The notes beneath the pieces were generated by a model, which was not told where the DNA came from, ran no database searches, and saw only the letters and a program-made list of their open reading frames with translations. A stretch of DNA of 36,215 bases from Elusimicrobiota bacterium (GTDB lineage Bacteria > Elusimicrobiota > UBA8919), in the NCBI GenBank assembly GCA_028718185.1, contig JAQUMH010000017.1, positions 1 to 36,215 on the forward strand, written 5' to 3'. Numbering within the stretch: position 1 is the first letter of the stretch; every line of letters begins with the position of its first letter. The position numbers were made by a program, and so were the translations under genes. Positions 23,961 through 29,651 of the stretch are shown piece after piece.

Positions 23961-24178
23961 ACACCGTAATGCGATTTTATTTTCTCGATAATCTGCTGCA
24001 TTTGTTCAGTGCGTACAGCGTAAATATCTTGTAGTCCGAGGATAGTTAGTTTTGCAGCACCGCACGACATTAAAAGATCGTGTATGTCCAACCCTACATT
24101 CGAGGCCGACTGCCCTGAAGCATCTTCTTTGTCGTATTGTGTTTGTCCTTCTGGCATATCGTTTAGCATTCCATTCAT
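23936..24178 (-). CDS. Cassette gene with start inside the upstream attC site
   Basis: An 80-residue ORF. The first 30 residues, ending SGQSASNVGLDI, are encoded by the preceding attC; the cassette proper opens at GTTGGAC (24092). AAAGGATGA precedes the first ATG. An internal ATG (before SCGAAKLTILG) could be the native cassette start, giving 44 residues. The last residues (SNANITG) come from the closing attC. Helical core; function unknown. Confidence 0.55.
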   Translation of the reverse strand: MNGMLNDMPEGQTQYDKEDASGQSASNVGLDIHDLLMSCGAAKLTILGLQDIYAVRTEQMQQIIEKIKSHYGVSNANITG

Positions 24179-24217
24179 CCTTTCGTGTTGGGCAGCTGCT
24201 CAATTTTTACGTTGGGC
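24086..24217 (-). repeat. attC site, long (132 bp)
   Basis: R'' GCCCAAC (24217-24211) to R' GTTGGAC (24092-24086). Arms TTGAGCAGCTGCCC and GGGCAGTCGGCCTCGA pair. The terminal region between them holds a ribosome binding site and the ATG of the next ORF. R'' complements the GTTGGGC that opens its own cassette. Confidence 0.75.
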
Positions 24218-24450
24218 ACTTCAAATCCACATGCCAGCATCAACCTCCGCATTGCAATCTCGCTGTTGTGGCGCCCCTTCACACGGCACAAATTATGCGC
24301 CGCATCCGAAATTTCAATCAGCTTGGTACTTCCGGTTTCGTGCGCCACAAAATCCCACGCCATGCGCATCCGTTCGCCAACCGTTGTTTCGCCGGTGTAG
24401 TCATCAATCAAAAACCATAAATCGGTCAGTTGTTTATCCGTCGGTTCCAT
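24175..24450 (-). CDS. Cassette gene: hypothetical 91-residue helical protein
   Basis: The start is taken at ATG 24450, with AAGGGAG five bases upstream, rather than at 24465. The soluble helical protein (MEPTDKQLTDLWFLIDDYTG...) has HNLCRVKGRHNSEIAMRRL. Its end, PNVKIEQLPNTKG, is read from the attC. It overlaps the next start by four bases. Cassette boxes GTTGGGC/GCCCAAC are a perfect pair. Unknown function. Confidence 0.7.
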   Translation of the reverse strand: MEPTDKQLTDLWFLIDDYTGETTVGERMRMAWDFVAHETGSTKLIEISDAAHNLCRVKGRHNSEIAMRRLMLACGFEVPNVKIEQLPNTKG

Positions 24451-24470
24451 GTTTCTCCCTTTCATATGCT

Positions 24471-24535
24471 GCCCAACCCGGCGGTCAAGCGGGACTGCCG
24501 CAAAAGCGCGTCAGTCCCTTACCTTGACGTTAGAG
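24471..24535 (-). repeat. attC site, 65 bp
   Basis: R'' CTCTAAC (24535-24529) to R' GTTGGGC (24477-24471). The arms GGGACTGACGCGC and GCGGCAGTCCC pair almost fully around TTTT, the textbook attC fold. Confidence 0.85.
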
Positions 24536-24702
24536 GGCTTATCATCGCTTTCGTATAATTCCCACAAGTTGTCATATAATATCTTTTCCATTTCCGGGGG
24601 GAGTCGCTGCATATCTGGCGGGTAATGTTCGCAGCCAGTGATGTAACCGAGAGGGCTATCTATACACTGTTTCCCGCATTTCTCGCATATAAAATTACTC
24701 AT
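24511..24702 (-). CDS. Cassette gene: zinc-ribbon-like small protein
   Basis: A 63-residue protein. CEKCGKQC near residues 6-13 and a later GCEHYPP give a possible zinc site. The start lies 16 bases inside the cassette. Its GAGGG binding site is created by the R' junction (GTTAGAGGG), so expression would depend on which cassette sits here. The stop is inside the closing attC and the last seven residues (SNVKVRD) are attC-encoded. Boxes GTTAGAG/CTCTAAC match exactly. Confidence 0.7.
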   Translation of the reverse strand: MSNFICEKCGKQCIDSPLGYITGCEHYPPDMQRLPPEMEKILYDNLWELYESDDKPSNVKVRD

Positions 24703-24711
24703 GGTTCAGCC

Positions 24712-24800
24712 CTCTAACCCTACGCTCAACCGGAGCGCGGCCAGCGTGATGTGTTATTTATCGGTCAGGCGCAGCGCGCCCGGTTAGCTCCACGTTATGC
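24712..24800 (-). repeat. attC site, 89 bp
   Basis: R'' GCATAAC (24800-24794) to R' GTTAGAG (24718-24712), with arms AGCTAACCGGGCGCGC and GCGCTCCGGTTGAGC. Confidence 0.75.
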
Positions 24801-24810
24801 CTCTTTGTCA

Positions 24811-24975
24811 TCAGCGCGCCTTGTCGATCACCGTGTCGCGCGAATACAGCGGGATAAGCCACAACAGCCACCACGTCTCGCGCCGATATATCTCAGTCAC
24901 CTTGTCACTGTTGGCCCATCCGCGTTCCCAAACCCTTGCGCGGCGTTTCAAAAACTTGTCGGTCTTGCGAATCAT
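24811..24975 (-). CDS. Cassette gene: small basic Trp-rich protein
   Basis: A 54-residue ORF from ATG 24975, which has AAAGGA seven bases upstream and overlaps the previous stop (ATGA). The N-terminal half is very basic (KTDKFLKRRARVWERGW). Residues 34-44 (WWLLWLIPLY) form a short hydrophobic patch, perhaps membrane-associated. The cassette opens with GTTAGGC (25011-25005) and closes with GCATAAC, 6 of 7 complementary. Unknown function. Confidence 0.6.
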   Translation of the reverse strand: MIRKTDKFLKRRARVWERGWANSDKVTEIYRRETWWLLWLIPLYSRDTVIDKAR

Positions 24976-25196
24976 GTTTTTGTCCTTTCTTCGTTGCCAG
25001 CAGAGCCTAACCCTGCATTCGAGCGGGACAGCCCAGAATGCGGTTTTTCGCAGCACGAGTACAGAACGCTTCCCTTCGTTCCTTCGGCAATAAAGTCTGA
25101 TGGCTTTCCGCATCCTTTAAATTCGCACGGAGGTCTAGAGTAAAAATTTCTTCCGCCTGCCAGACCTCTTGGGTAAAACTTGAATTCTTCTTTCAT
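24972..25196 (-). CDS. Cassette gene fused to a half attC
   Basis: A 74-residue ORF starting at ATG 25196, with AAGGA eight bases upstream; the longer frame to 25235 lies in the attC. The middle has CEFKGCGKP and SCCEKPH, probably a zinc-binding fold. After that the frame runs straight through an L'-R' half site (GLSRSNAGLGSAG). No R'' is found, so the natural 3' end of this gene and the left half of its attC appear deleted. Confidence 0.6.
   Translation of the reverse strand: MKEEFKFYPRGLAGGRNFYSRPPCEFKGCGKPSDFIAEGTKGSVLYSCCEKPHSGLSRSNAGLGSAGNEERTKT
25005..25034 (-). repeat. Half attC (L'-R' only)
   Basis: GGGCTGTCCCGCTCGAATGC followed by AGG and R' GTTAGGC (25011-25005). The expected R''-L'' half upstream is missing, suggesting a deletion between two cassettes. 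Confidence 0.6.
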
Positions 25197-25221
25197 CGTT
25201 CCATTCCTTGTTAAAACCGGC

Positions 25222-25278
25222 GCATAACCCTCCATTCAAGGCGGACTCCTATCGGAGCCGCTTAATTTCACGTTGGGC
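25222..25278 (-). repeat. attC site, 57 bp
   Basis: R'' GCCCAAC (25278-25272) to R' GTTATGC (25228-25222), with arms GCGGCTCC and GGAGTCCGC flanking a short GATA loop. The length is minimal for attC. Confidence 0.8.
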
Positions 25279-25526
25279 ACCCTCTTTGAAAGATGTCGTA
25301 TCAGCGCTTTTGACGGTATGGCCCGAATCTGTGTCCGCGCTTTTCTTCCTCGCTTATGCATCATATTTTTTGCAATTGCATAGAAAATTAATTTCCTTTC
25401 GTTTTCTTGTTTTAAAAATAGACAAGAAAGTAGCAGGTATCTATCAACTTTAGTGCCCAACACATCATTCAAGCGGGACTGCCCTTCTGCGCGGCTTTCA
25501 TTATTCAATTCAGTCTGGTCGTTCAT
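25236..25526 (-). CDS. Cassette gene with attC-encoded start and end
   Basis: A 96-residue ORF. The start codon, with AAAGGATAACAGAGAA upstream, lies in the preceding attC, and the first 24 residues (ending EGQSRLNDVLG) are attC-encoded. The last 15 (PNVKLSGSDRSPP) come from the closing attC. The cassette-specific core is hydrophobic then very basic (KNMMHKRGRKARTQ). No other ATG near the cassette border; GTG or TTG in GTGTTGGGC could serve instead. Boxes GTTGGGC/GCCCAAC are perfect. Confidence 0.5.
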   Translation of the reverse strand: MNDQTELNNESRAEGQSRLNDVLGTKVDRYLLLSCLFLKQENERKLIFYAIAKNMMHKRGRKARTQIRAIPSKALIRHLSKRVPNVKLSGSDRSPP

Positions 25527-25576
25527 TTCTCTGTTATCCTTTCTCTATGGTGCAGCCCCTTAATTTATCGTTATGC
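25455..25576 (-). repeat. attC site, long (122 bp)
   Basis: R'' GCATAAC (25576-25570) to R' GTTGGGC (25461-25455). Arms AATTAAGGGGCTGC and GGGCAGTCCCGCTTGAA. The start of the next ORF lies in its central part. Confidence 0.8.
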
Positions 25577-25732
25577 CTCACTGTGCGCCCTCACTTTGCG
25601 TAGCTTGGCCGCGTACTTCCGCAGCCGATCGGCGTCATCCCGATGTACCCACTCTTGCACCAGCACTAATCCAGCTTCGCGCTTGCGTTCACGTTCTTCG
25701 GCCTTGCGCTGTGCCGCTGGCGCTGCCGTCAT
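25571..25732 (-). CDS. Cassette gene: ribbon-helix-helix-type regulator/antitoxin candidate
   Basis: A 53-residue protein starting in the stop of the 25729-25914 gene (ATGA). A basic helical N-terminus (AQRKAEERERKREAGL) precedes LVLVQEWVHRDDADRLRKYA, a strand-helix pattern like small ribbon-helix-helix repressors. With the promoter and palindrome upstream of this two-gene cassette, autoregulation as in toxin-antitoxin cassettes is likely, though I cannot name a toxin family. The TAA stop is in the R'' box GCATAAC. Confidence 0.6.
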   Translation of the reverse strand: MTAAPAAQRKAEERERKREAGLVLVQEWVHRDDADRLRKYAAKLRKVRAHSEA

Positions 25733-25914
25733 TTGCACTGCTCGCAGTCACACAGTTTCGCTCCGCGCACTTCGGCCATTGCTTCGCGCTTTGTATCAAA
25801 TCCCCGCACATGCTCTCCGCGTTCTTCAAACCGCCACCCCTTTACCAGTGTCACAATCAGGCTGTTGCCGATTGACCGTTCATCGTCCCAATGCTCAATT
25901 TTCTTGTGCTTCAT
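25729..25914 (-). CDS. Cassette gene: small protein, partner of the RHH regulator
   Basis: A 61-residue protein with AAAGGA upstream. It is the first gene behind the cassette's own promoter. The sequence (MKHKKIEHWDDERSIGNSLI...) has a beta-rich middle (IVTLVKGWRF) and a C-terminal CDCEQC. It is translationally coupled to the regulator gene. It could be the toxin of a pair, or a host-acquired small protein; there is no clear family. Confidence 0.6.
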   Translation of the reverse strand: MKHKKIEHWDDERSIGNSLIVTLVKGWRFEERGEHVRGFDTKREAMAEVRGAKLCDCEQCK

Positions 25915-25943
25915 GATCTGTTCCTTTGTTAAGTTACATGGCC

Positions 25944-25972
25944 ATTATAGCATGTGACATGTCACAAGTCAA
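25944..25972 (-). promoter_or_regulatory. Cassette-borne promoter with operator
   Basis: On the minus strand TTGACT (25972-25967), a 17-base spacer and a perfect TATAAT (25949-25944). The spacer contains the 14-base perfect palindrome TGTGACATGTCACA (25953-25966), an obvious repressor site. Most integron cassettes lack promoters; those that have them often carry toxin-antitoxin pairs. Confidence 0.8.
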
Positions 25973-25977
25973 GTACG

Positions 25978-26037
25978 GAATAACCCTACGTTCGAGCGGA
26001 CTGCTGAGAAGTGCAGCCCCTCAACTACACGTTGGGC
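25978..26037 (-). repeat. attC site, 60 bp
   Basis: R'' GCCCAAC (26037-26031) to R' GTTATTC (25984-25978). The arms TTGAGGGGCTGC and GCAGTCCGCTCGAA pair around ACTTCTCA. Confidence 0.8.
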
Positions 26038-26194
26038 GCTTATTATCTATGGCCTCACGCAACGCAAACCAGATCGCAGTCAATGTGTCCATCAACGCTT
26101 TGATGGCGCAAACCCATCCCATCGTGTTAAAATGGAAACCGAAGCTGAGAATGGCAGCGATTATCCAAAGCACGGAAATCACTTCTTCACTCAT
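26021..26194 (-). CDS. Cassette gene: two-span membrane protein
   Basis: From ATG 26194 it gives 57 residues (MSEEVISVLWIIAAILSFGF...), with hydrophobic segments at about 6-21 and 25-45. A longer in-frame version from 26308 (96 residues) starts inside the upstream attC and encodes the GGQSRLTV stretch. The end (RPTCS) and TGA lie in the closing attC. Opening box GTTAGAG and closing GCCCAAC agree poorly, hinting at cassette exchange. Confidence 0.6.
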   Translation of the reverse strand: MSEEVISVLWIIAAILSFGFHFNTMGWVCAIKALMDTLTAIWFALREAIDNKRPTCS

Positions 26195-26224
26195 GCTGCG
26201 CGTCCATGCTTTCTTGCCGAGGCG

Positions 26225-26348
26225 CTCTAACCTTACGGTCAAGCGGGACTGCCCGCCAGCGTCGTCGTTTTCAGTTTGTGACTGTTCCATCTTCATCGCT
26301 CCGTTCATAGTTCATCGGGCGTACAGCCCCTTAACTCATACGTTATAT
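26225..26348 (-). repeat. attC site, long (124 bp), first of array 1
   Basis: A degenerate R'' ATATAAC (26348-26342) right after the HNH gene stop, arm AGTTAAGGGGCTG, then GGGCAGTCCCGCTTGACC and R' GTTAGAG (26231-26225). An ATG with GGAG lies within, in frame with the membrane-protein gene. Confidence 0.7.
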
Positions 26349-26350
26349 GC

Positions 26351-26890
26351 CTATTTTTCTTCCTTCACAGTGGGAATATCAATCCAGTCAGACCAGTCAT
26401 GGGAGGTATACCACCTTGTTCTATGTTGCAACTTTTTCCCTATAAGCTTATGCCCATCAATCGCCGATTTCCTTGCACAAGCAGCATCAAATAATGTCCT
26501 GTAGCTGCCTAGATGTATTTTTTCATTTTTAAAATCTATAGATGCAATCCATCTCAAATCCCTGTTTCTGTAAAAAACACCCTTTATCCCTGATTTATTA
26601 GTTTTTTGTATCCTTGTATTTATAACTTGCTGTGTTTTTGTTGCCCATCTGCAATTTTCTTTTGAATACCCTTTGTCATTATCAATCCGGTCAAGAGAAT
26701 GATTTTTAGATGGCTTAAATCCCATGTCTTTTATAAAAGCCTCAAATGAAGAATTCCATTCATCGGACACAGTGATTCCTCGCCCGCCATAATAAGGATA
26801 TGCTTTATCTGTAACACAATTACATCTATATCGCATTCCCTTCCAATTAAAATATTCACTGTAACTCTCGTATGGTTTTCCGTTTAACAT
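26351..26890 (-). CDS. HNH homing endonuclease with AP2-like domain
   Basis: A 179-residue protein. Residues 18-90 hold the YGGRGITVSDEW ... LDRIDNDKGYSKENCRWAT signature of phage HNH enzymes. Residues 98-150 (KSGIKGVFYRNRDLRWIASI) look like the AP2 DNA-binding domain. It is a relative of the gene at 34547. It sits at the head of cassette array 1. The first codons contain GTTAAAC, a possible R' box. A 14-codon remnant ORF precedes it, so it may have landed in an existing gene. Confidence 0.8.
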   Translation of the reverse strand: MLNGKPYESYSEYFNWKGMRYRCNCVTDKAYPYYGGRGITVSDEWNSSFEAFIKDMGFKPSKNHSLDRIDNDKGYSKENCRWATKTQQVINTRIQKTNKSGIKGVFYRNRDLRWIASIDFKNEKIHLGSYRTLFDAACARKSAIDGHKLIGKKLQHRTRWYTSHDWSDWIDIPTVKEEK

Positions 26891-26894
26891 TTAT

Positions 26895-26939
26895 TTACCC
26901 CTTCGCCAGTTCCAGTGCTGCGTCTTTATTGTCGGTCAT
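26895..26939 (-). pseudogene. 14-residue remnant ORF before the HNH gene
   Basis: MTDNKDAALELAKG followed by TAA, with a full GGAGG six bases upstream of the ATG. Good initiation signals on so short a frame suggest the 5' end of a phage gene cut off when the HNH gene or the cassette array was inserted. Confidence 0.45.
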
Positions 26940-26940
26940 G

Positions 26941-27126
26941 TTAATCCTCCATTTCAATCTCATACGGCAGGGCTACTTTAACAATTCCAAGGTTGCAGCT
27001 TGAATATGGCTTGGTTATTTTCTCTAGCGCTTGCACTGCGTCCTCTCGGCGTAGGTGTAATCCAGACAAAGGATATAAAACCTCCCCTCGTTTCATCATT
27101 ACTACTATGTAAAATTCTAGGGGCAT
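26941..27126 (-). CDS. Hypothetical 61-residue early protein
   Basis: A small mixed alpha/beta protein (MPLEFYIVVMMKRGEVLYPL...) with GGAG eleven bases upstream. It reads like a single compact domain and has the look of short phage proteins modifying host processes, but I cannot place it. It is followed two bases later by the remnant ORF. Confidence 0.6.
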   Translation of the reverse strand: MPLEFYIVVMMKRGEVLYPLSGLHLRREDAVQALEKITKPYSSCNLGIVKVALPYEIEMED

Positions 27127-27164
27127 GCTAAGTCTCCATTTTCCTGTGGTCGTTCTGTGTTCAT
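27117..27164 (-). CDS. Possible 15-residue leader peptide
   Basis: MNTERPQENGDLACP and a stop, with GGAGG five bases before its ATG, overlapping the start of the 61-residue gene downstream. The good initiation site suggests a translational leader or a decayed gene; evidence is limited to signal quality. Confidence 0.3.
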   Translation of the reverse strand: MNTERPQENGDLACP

Positions 27165-27350
27165 TTAATCCTCCACGAAATGTTTACGTCCAGATGGTTT
27201 CTTTTCTTCCCTCAATTTCGAGCAAGTCTCATTGCAAAAACATCTCGAACACTCCAAGTCTTTCATCTCTTTTGGATACGCCTTCCACCATATGATGCAG
27301 GCCGCAAAGAGAATAAAAGCTGCCAATATTGCACCGATTAAGATTTCCAT
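27165..27350 (-). CDS. Membrane-anchored cysteine-rich protein
   Basis: A 61-residue protein with AGGGGGTGAT upstream. Residues 3-22 form an N-terminal transmembrane helix, followed by CSRCFCNETC, a compact metal-binding cluster, and a basic tail (REEKKPSGRKHF). Similar in plan to the protein at 22822 but in reverse order. Function unknown. Confidence 0.6.
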   Translation of the reverse strand: MEILIGAILAAFILFAACIIWWKAYPKEMKDLECSRCFCNETCSKLREEKKPSGRKHFVED

Positions 27351-27386
27351 ATCACCCCCTAATGTGTAAGTATTCTATCAGGGTAA

Positions 27387-27584
27387 TTAAACCTTGTCAA
27401 CCTTTATCAAGAATAATTCCCACATTGACGGGTGCATCCTGGACTTGCCTAATTCGTAAGTCCTCCATGTACGCTCATTGGTATAGACTACAGAAGCCGC
27501 TATACGTTGAGATAGAGCACCCCTAGCACGTTTTATTTCAGTGATTGACGGGACATGGCCGCCAGCAGATCGGTTACGCTCCAT
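27387..27584 (-). CDS. Helix-turn-helix protein, XRE-like
   Basis: A 65-residue protein with AAGGAGATTAAG before the start. From residue 13 it follows the short phage HTH pattern: TEIKRARGALSQRIAASVV (helices 1-2), then YTNERTWRTYELGKSRMHPS and MWELFLIK. A typical member has LTQxQAAxLV at the turn; here the polar residues are altered, so DNA recognition may differ. A candidate early regulator acting on one of the operators in the window. Confidence 0.65.
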   Translation of the reverse strand: MERNRSAGGHVPSITEIKRARGALSQRIAASVVYTNERTWRTYELGKSRMHPSMWELFLIKVDKV

Positions 27585-27596
27585 TCTTAATCTCCT

Positions 27597-28082
27597 TTAT
27601 ATTCCATTTTTTGCAGACCCATTAAGTTTGTGCCATGCACAATGACATTTAGAGCAAAGCCATCTAACATTTAAAGGATAAGCATAATCGTCATGATGAC
27701 CATGAAGCCTATGTGTATTATCACAACATTCGCATTTAGATGATTTAATTAACTTACCATCTCTAACTGCGTTATTTACTAAATTTGATGCATGTCGCTT
27801 AATAACATTATTATCATTCCATTTGTGTTTTGCTCTATTAAAAGCAAGTTTCCCAGCATCAGTTTTTGCATATTCGTCACGTGCTAAAACTCTGTTTGGA
27901 TTAAATGCACGTGCTTTGTCATATTCTCTGTAATAATCAAGTTTCAGAGTCCTGTTTTCTCTAACATCTTTTTTATTACACTCTTTACACTTATTAACTC
28001 TCCCATCTTTCATTTCAGGATGTTTATAAAACATATCTAATGGAAGAGTTTTTAAGCATTTAAAACAAGTTTTTGTAGTCAT
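27597..28082 (-). CDS. HNH endonuclease with zinc fingers
   Basis: I take ATG 28082 (161 residues); a GTG at 28091 is possible. There is an N-terminal CFKCLK ... CKEC zinc finger, a basic linker, then the C-terminal HNH core CECCDNTHRLHGHHDDYAYP ... CSKCHCAWHK. This layout is common for free-standing phage HNH genes, which act as homing endonucleases or helpers of packaging. Its low GC content and location between early genes suggest a mobile gene. Confidence 0.8.
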   Translation of the reverse strand: MTTKTCFKCLKTLPLDMFYKHPEMKDGRVNKCKECNKKDVRENRTLKLDYYREYDKARAFNPNRVLARDEYAKTDAGKLAFNRAKHKWNDNNVIKRHASNLVNNAVRDGKLIKSSKCECCDNTHRLHGHHDDYAYPLNVRWLCSKCHCAWHKLNGSAKNGI

Positions 28083-28135
28083 ATTCGTCACCCTATTTAT
28101 GTACGCCCCGAGTGATATTATAACTTAGAAGGGGC

Positions 28136-28402
28136 TTAATTAAAAGGTATGTCTGATTCAAAAGAATCTAGACTCGATGTAGTGGTCGCAGTCGTCTGCG
28201 GCTTTTTTGATTCAGCAACCTCATCCTTGCGCTGGAAGTTTACTGACATGAATTTACCCTTCTTCCCTTCTTTAATCCAAGCTGCAAACTTGTACTCGAA
28301 TCCGTCAACCATGCCGCTTCCAGTGTAGTCTGGAGCTTTTTCATTGCCTTTTTTGTCGTTTTTGAAAAGTACGCCTGAGTTATCACGCTGTTCGAATGCC
28401 AT
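28136..28402 (-). CDS. Conserved early protein with SSB-like DIPF tail
   Basis: An 88-residue protein, one base after the ERF gene stop. The domain (MAFEQRDNSGVLFKNDKKGN...) recurs beside phage recombination genes. The acidic end LDSFESDIPFN resembles the C-terminal tail of single-strand binding proteins that recruits partners. A role with the annealing protein in recombination or replication is inferred. Confidence 0.7.
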   Translation of the reverse strand: MAFEQRDNSGVLFKNDKKGNEKAPDYTGSGMVDGFEYKFAAWIKEGKKGKFMSVNFQRKDEVAESKKPQTTATTTSSLDSFESDIPFN

Positions 28403-28403
28403 A

Positions 28404-29033
28404 TTATTTACCTTCCTTTTCTTTAAGTTCCTGATTGTATTTTTTAATCCCTGATCGTACTTTGCTGTCTAGCTTGTCCCAAATCCACGTCTTTTCATCT
28501 GCATCTAGGTTATGGCCTGCCAGTAAATCGGCGGCTGCTGCGTAATCATCTTTAAGCCATTTCACTCCTTCCACAATTTCATTCAAGTATTTCAGTTCTT
28601 CTTCATCTGGCTGGAATAATTCATTAGCAGTAGGCTTATGAACTCCTTTGCCTTTGTTCTCACTTCCTGTTGTTGCATCCAAAGAATCGTGTTCTACAAT
28701 TTCCAAAGCATTCACCCATAAGTAACGCCTGATGTACGTCATGGAAGCGCCAAGGTTCTGCACGTCATGGCAACCTTTAAGAGCCGCTGTTGCCATTGGG
28801 CATTCAAAAGTAATATAGCCAGAATCTCCATCTGTAACACAAAGCGTTGCTTTTTCTGCTGAAAAGGAAACAGTCCCACACAATCCAACTTCAGCGAAAA
28901 TCTGCTGAGTCTGCGGCAGGAAGTCTCCCAATTCAAAATAATCATAATTGCTGAATTTGTTAACCCCACTCTTTTTAAGAGGCATATTTTGTAATTTAAT
29001 TCTTGCATCCATCAACTTCTTATGAACAGACAT
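28404..29033 (-). CDS. ERF-family single-strand annealing recombinase
   Basis: A 209-residue protein. The N-terminal half matches ERF proteins (NKFSNYDYFELGDFLPQ, then GASMTYIRRYLW near residues 93-106). It anneals complementary strands during phage recombination. The C-terminal part is helical with a DIPF-less lysine tail. The start region overlaps the end of the GIY-YIG gene, whose last codons contain its AAGGAG. A second, truncated copy of this N-terminus lies on the far side of that gene. Confidence 0.8.
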   Translation of the reverse strand: MSVHKKLMDARIKLQNMPLKKSGVNKFSNYDYFELGDFLPQTQQIFAEVGLCGTVSFSAEKATLCVTDGDSGYITFECPMATAALKGCHDVQNLGASMTYIRRYLWVNALEIVEHDSLDATTGSENKGKGVHKPTANELFQPDEEELKYLNEIVEGVKWLKDDYAAAADLLAGHNLDADEKTWIWDKLDSKVRSGIKKYNQELKEKEGK

Positions 29034-29598
29034 TTTTACTCTCCTTTTTTAACATTCTTGTAGCCCTCATTTTTTCTTTTGTTTCGTTTGTGTGTGGTAT
29101 TCCAAGTCTATTTTTATTACCAATTCTGGAGATAGACATATTCTTTTTTGCTTCCTCGGTAAATGGTTTTCTTTTTTTCCCAATTTTTGATTGAGATATT
29201 TTCTTTTTTGTTTCTTCTGTAACTGGTTTTTTTGGCTTCAACCTACGAGCATCCCATGCTGCCTTCATCTTTGCTTTTGTTTCCTCTGAGTGCTTTCTAC
29301 CATACCAATTACCAGCAGTTGGTAATATGTTGTAACCATTTTTAACGCTATTCTTATAATCAATAATCAACTGCTCATACATCAGCAAGTCTTTTTCCGA
29401 GCAGATCACAATTAACTTAAACTCAAAACAATCAATACCGTGCTTATTGAAAGATTTTTGCAATTTGTCATTTCTATGAGTTCCACTTTGCAAAGTACTT
29501 ATGTGACACCTTTTTCTTTTTACAAAATTGACGGCGCTTCCAATATAGACTTTCCCAGTAACTAAGTTCGTTATTTCATATATTCCAGTATGTTTCAT
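29020..29598 (-). CDS. GIY-YIG homing endonuclease inserted in the ERF gene
   Basis: Taken from ATG 29598 (192 residues). HTGIYEITNLVTGKVYIGSA carries GIY at residues 5-7 and YIG at 18-20. R, E and Y residues follow in the usual order (FVKRKRCH, LLMYEQLII). The C-terminal half has repeated SEETKAKMKAAW- and TEETKKKISQSK-type units (NUMOD3-like DNA-binding repeats). Flanked by a truncated ERF start upstream and the intact ERF gene downstream. Confidence 0.85.
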   Translation of the reverse strand: MKHTGIYEITNLVTGKVYIGSAVNFVKRKRCHISTLQSGTHRNDKLQKSFNKHGIDCFEFKLIVICSEKDLLMYEQLIIDYKNSVKNGYNILPTAGNWYGRKHSEETKAKMKAAWDARRLKPKKPVTEETKKKISQSKIGKKRKPFTEEAKKNMSISRIGNKNRLGIPHTNETKEKMRATRMLKKESKNVCS

Positions 29599-29651
29599 AA
29601 TATCAATACCCGTTATAAGTATTTTGATATTACTATAGAATATAACTACAA

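Larger units (their letters stand above)
23655..26348 (-). mobile_element. Integron-type gene cassette array 1 (attC cluster without integrase)
   Basis: About nine small cassettes read leftward, each followed by an attC-like site. Sites go from R'' (RYYYAAC type) through pairing L''/L' arms, commonly GGGGCTG and CAGTCCCGCTTGA, to R' (GTTRRRY type). Five cassettes have exactly complementary opening and closing boxes: GTTGGGC/GCCCAAC, GTTAGAG/CTCTAAC, GTTGGGC/GCCCAAC, GTTGGAC/GTCCAAC and GTTAGGC/GCCTAAC. Two more match 6 of 7. By eye the DNA is GC-richer than the phage flanks. No integron integrase is encoded anywhere in the window. Cassettes are co-directional with the phage early operon, which would supply transcription. 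Confidence 0.85.

Noticed and set aside
23655-26348. CRISPR-like array of repeats and spacers
   Set aside because: Repeat units vary in length (57-132 bp), are inverted repeats with boxes matching the cassette on one side, and the intervening DNA is coding. The pattern is attC/cassette, not CRISPR.
24052-26504. Long rightward ORFs across cassette array 1
   Set aside because: They run through attC palindromes and against the real leftward cassette genes, with no binding sites; they are shadows kept open by GC-rich sequence.
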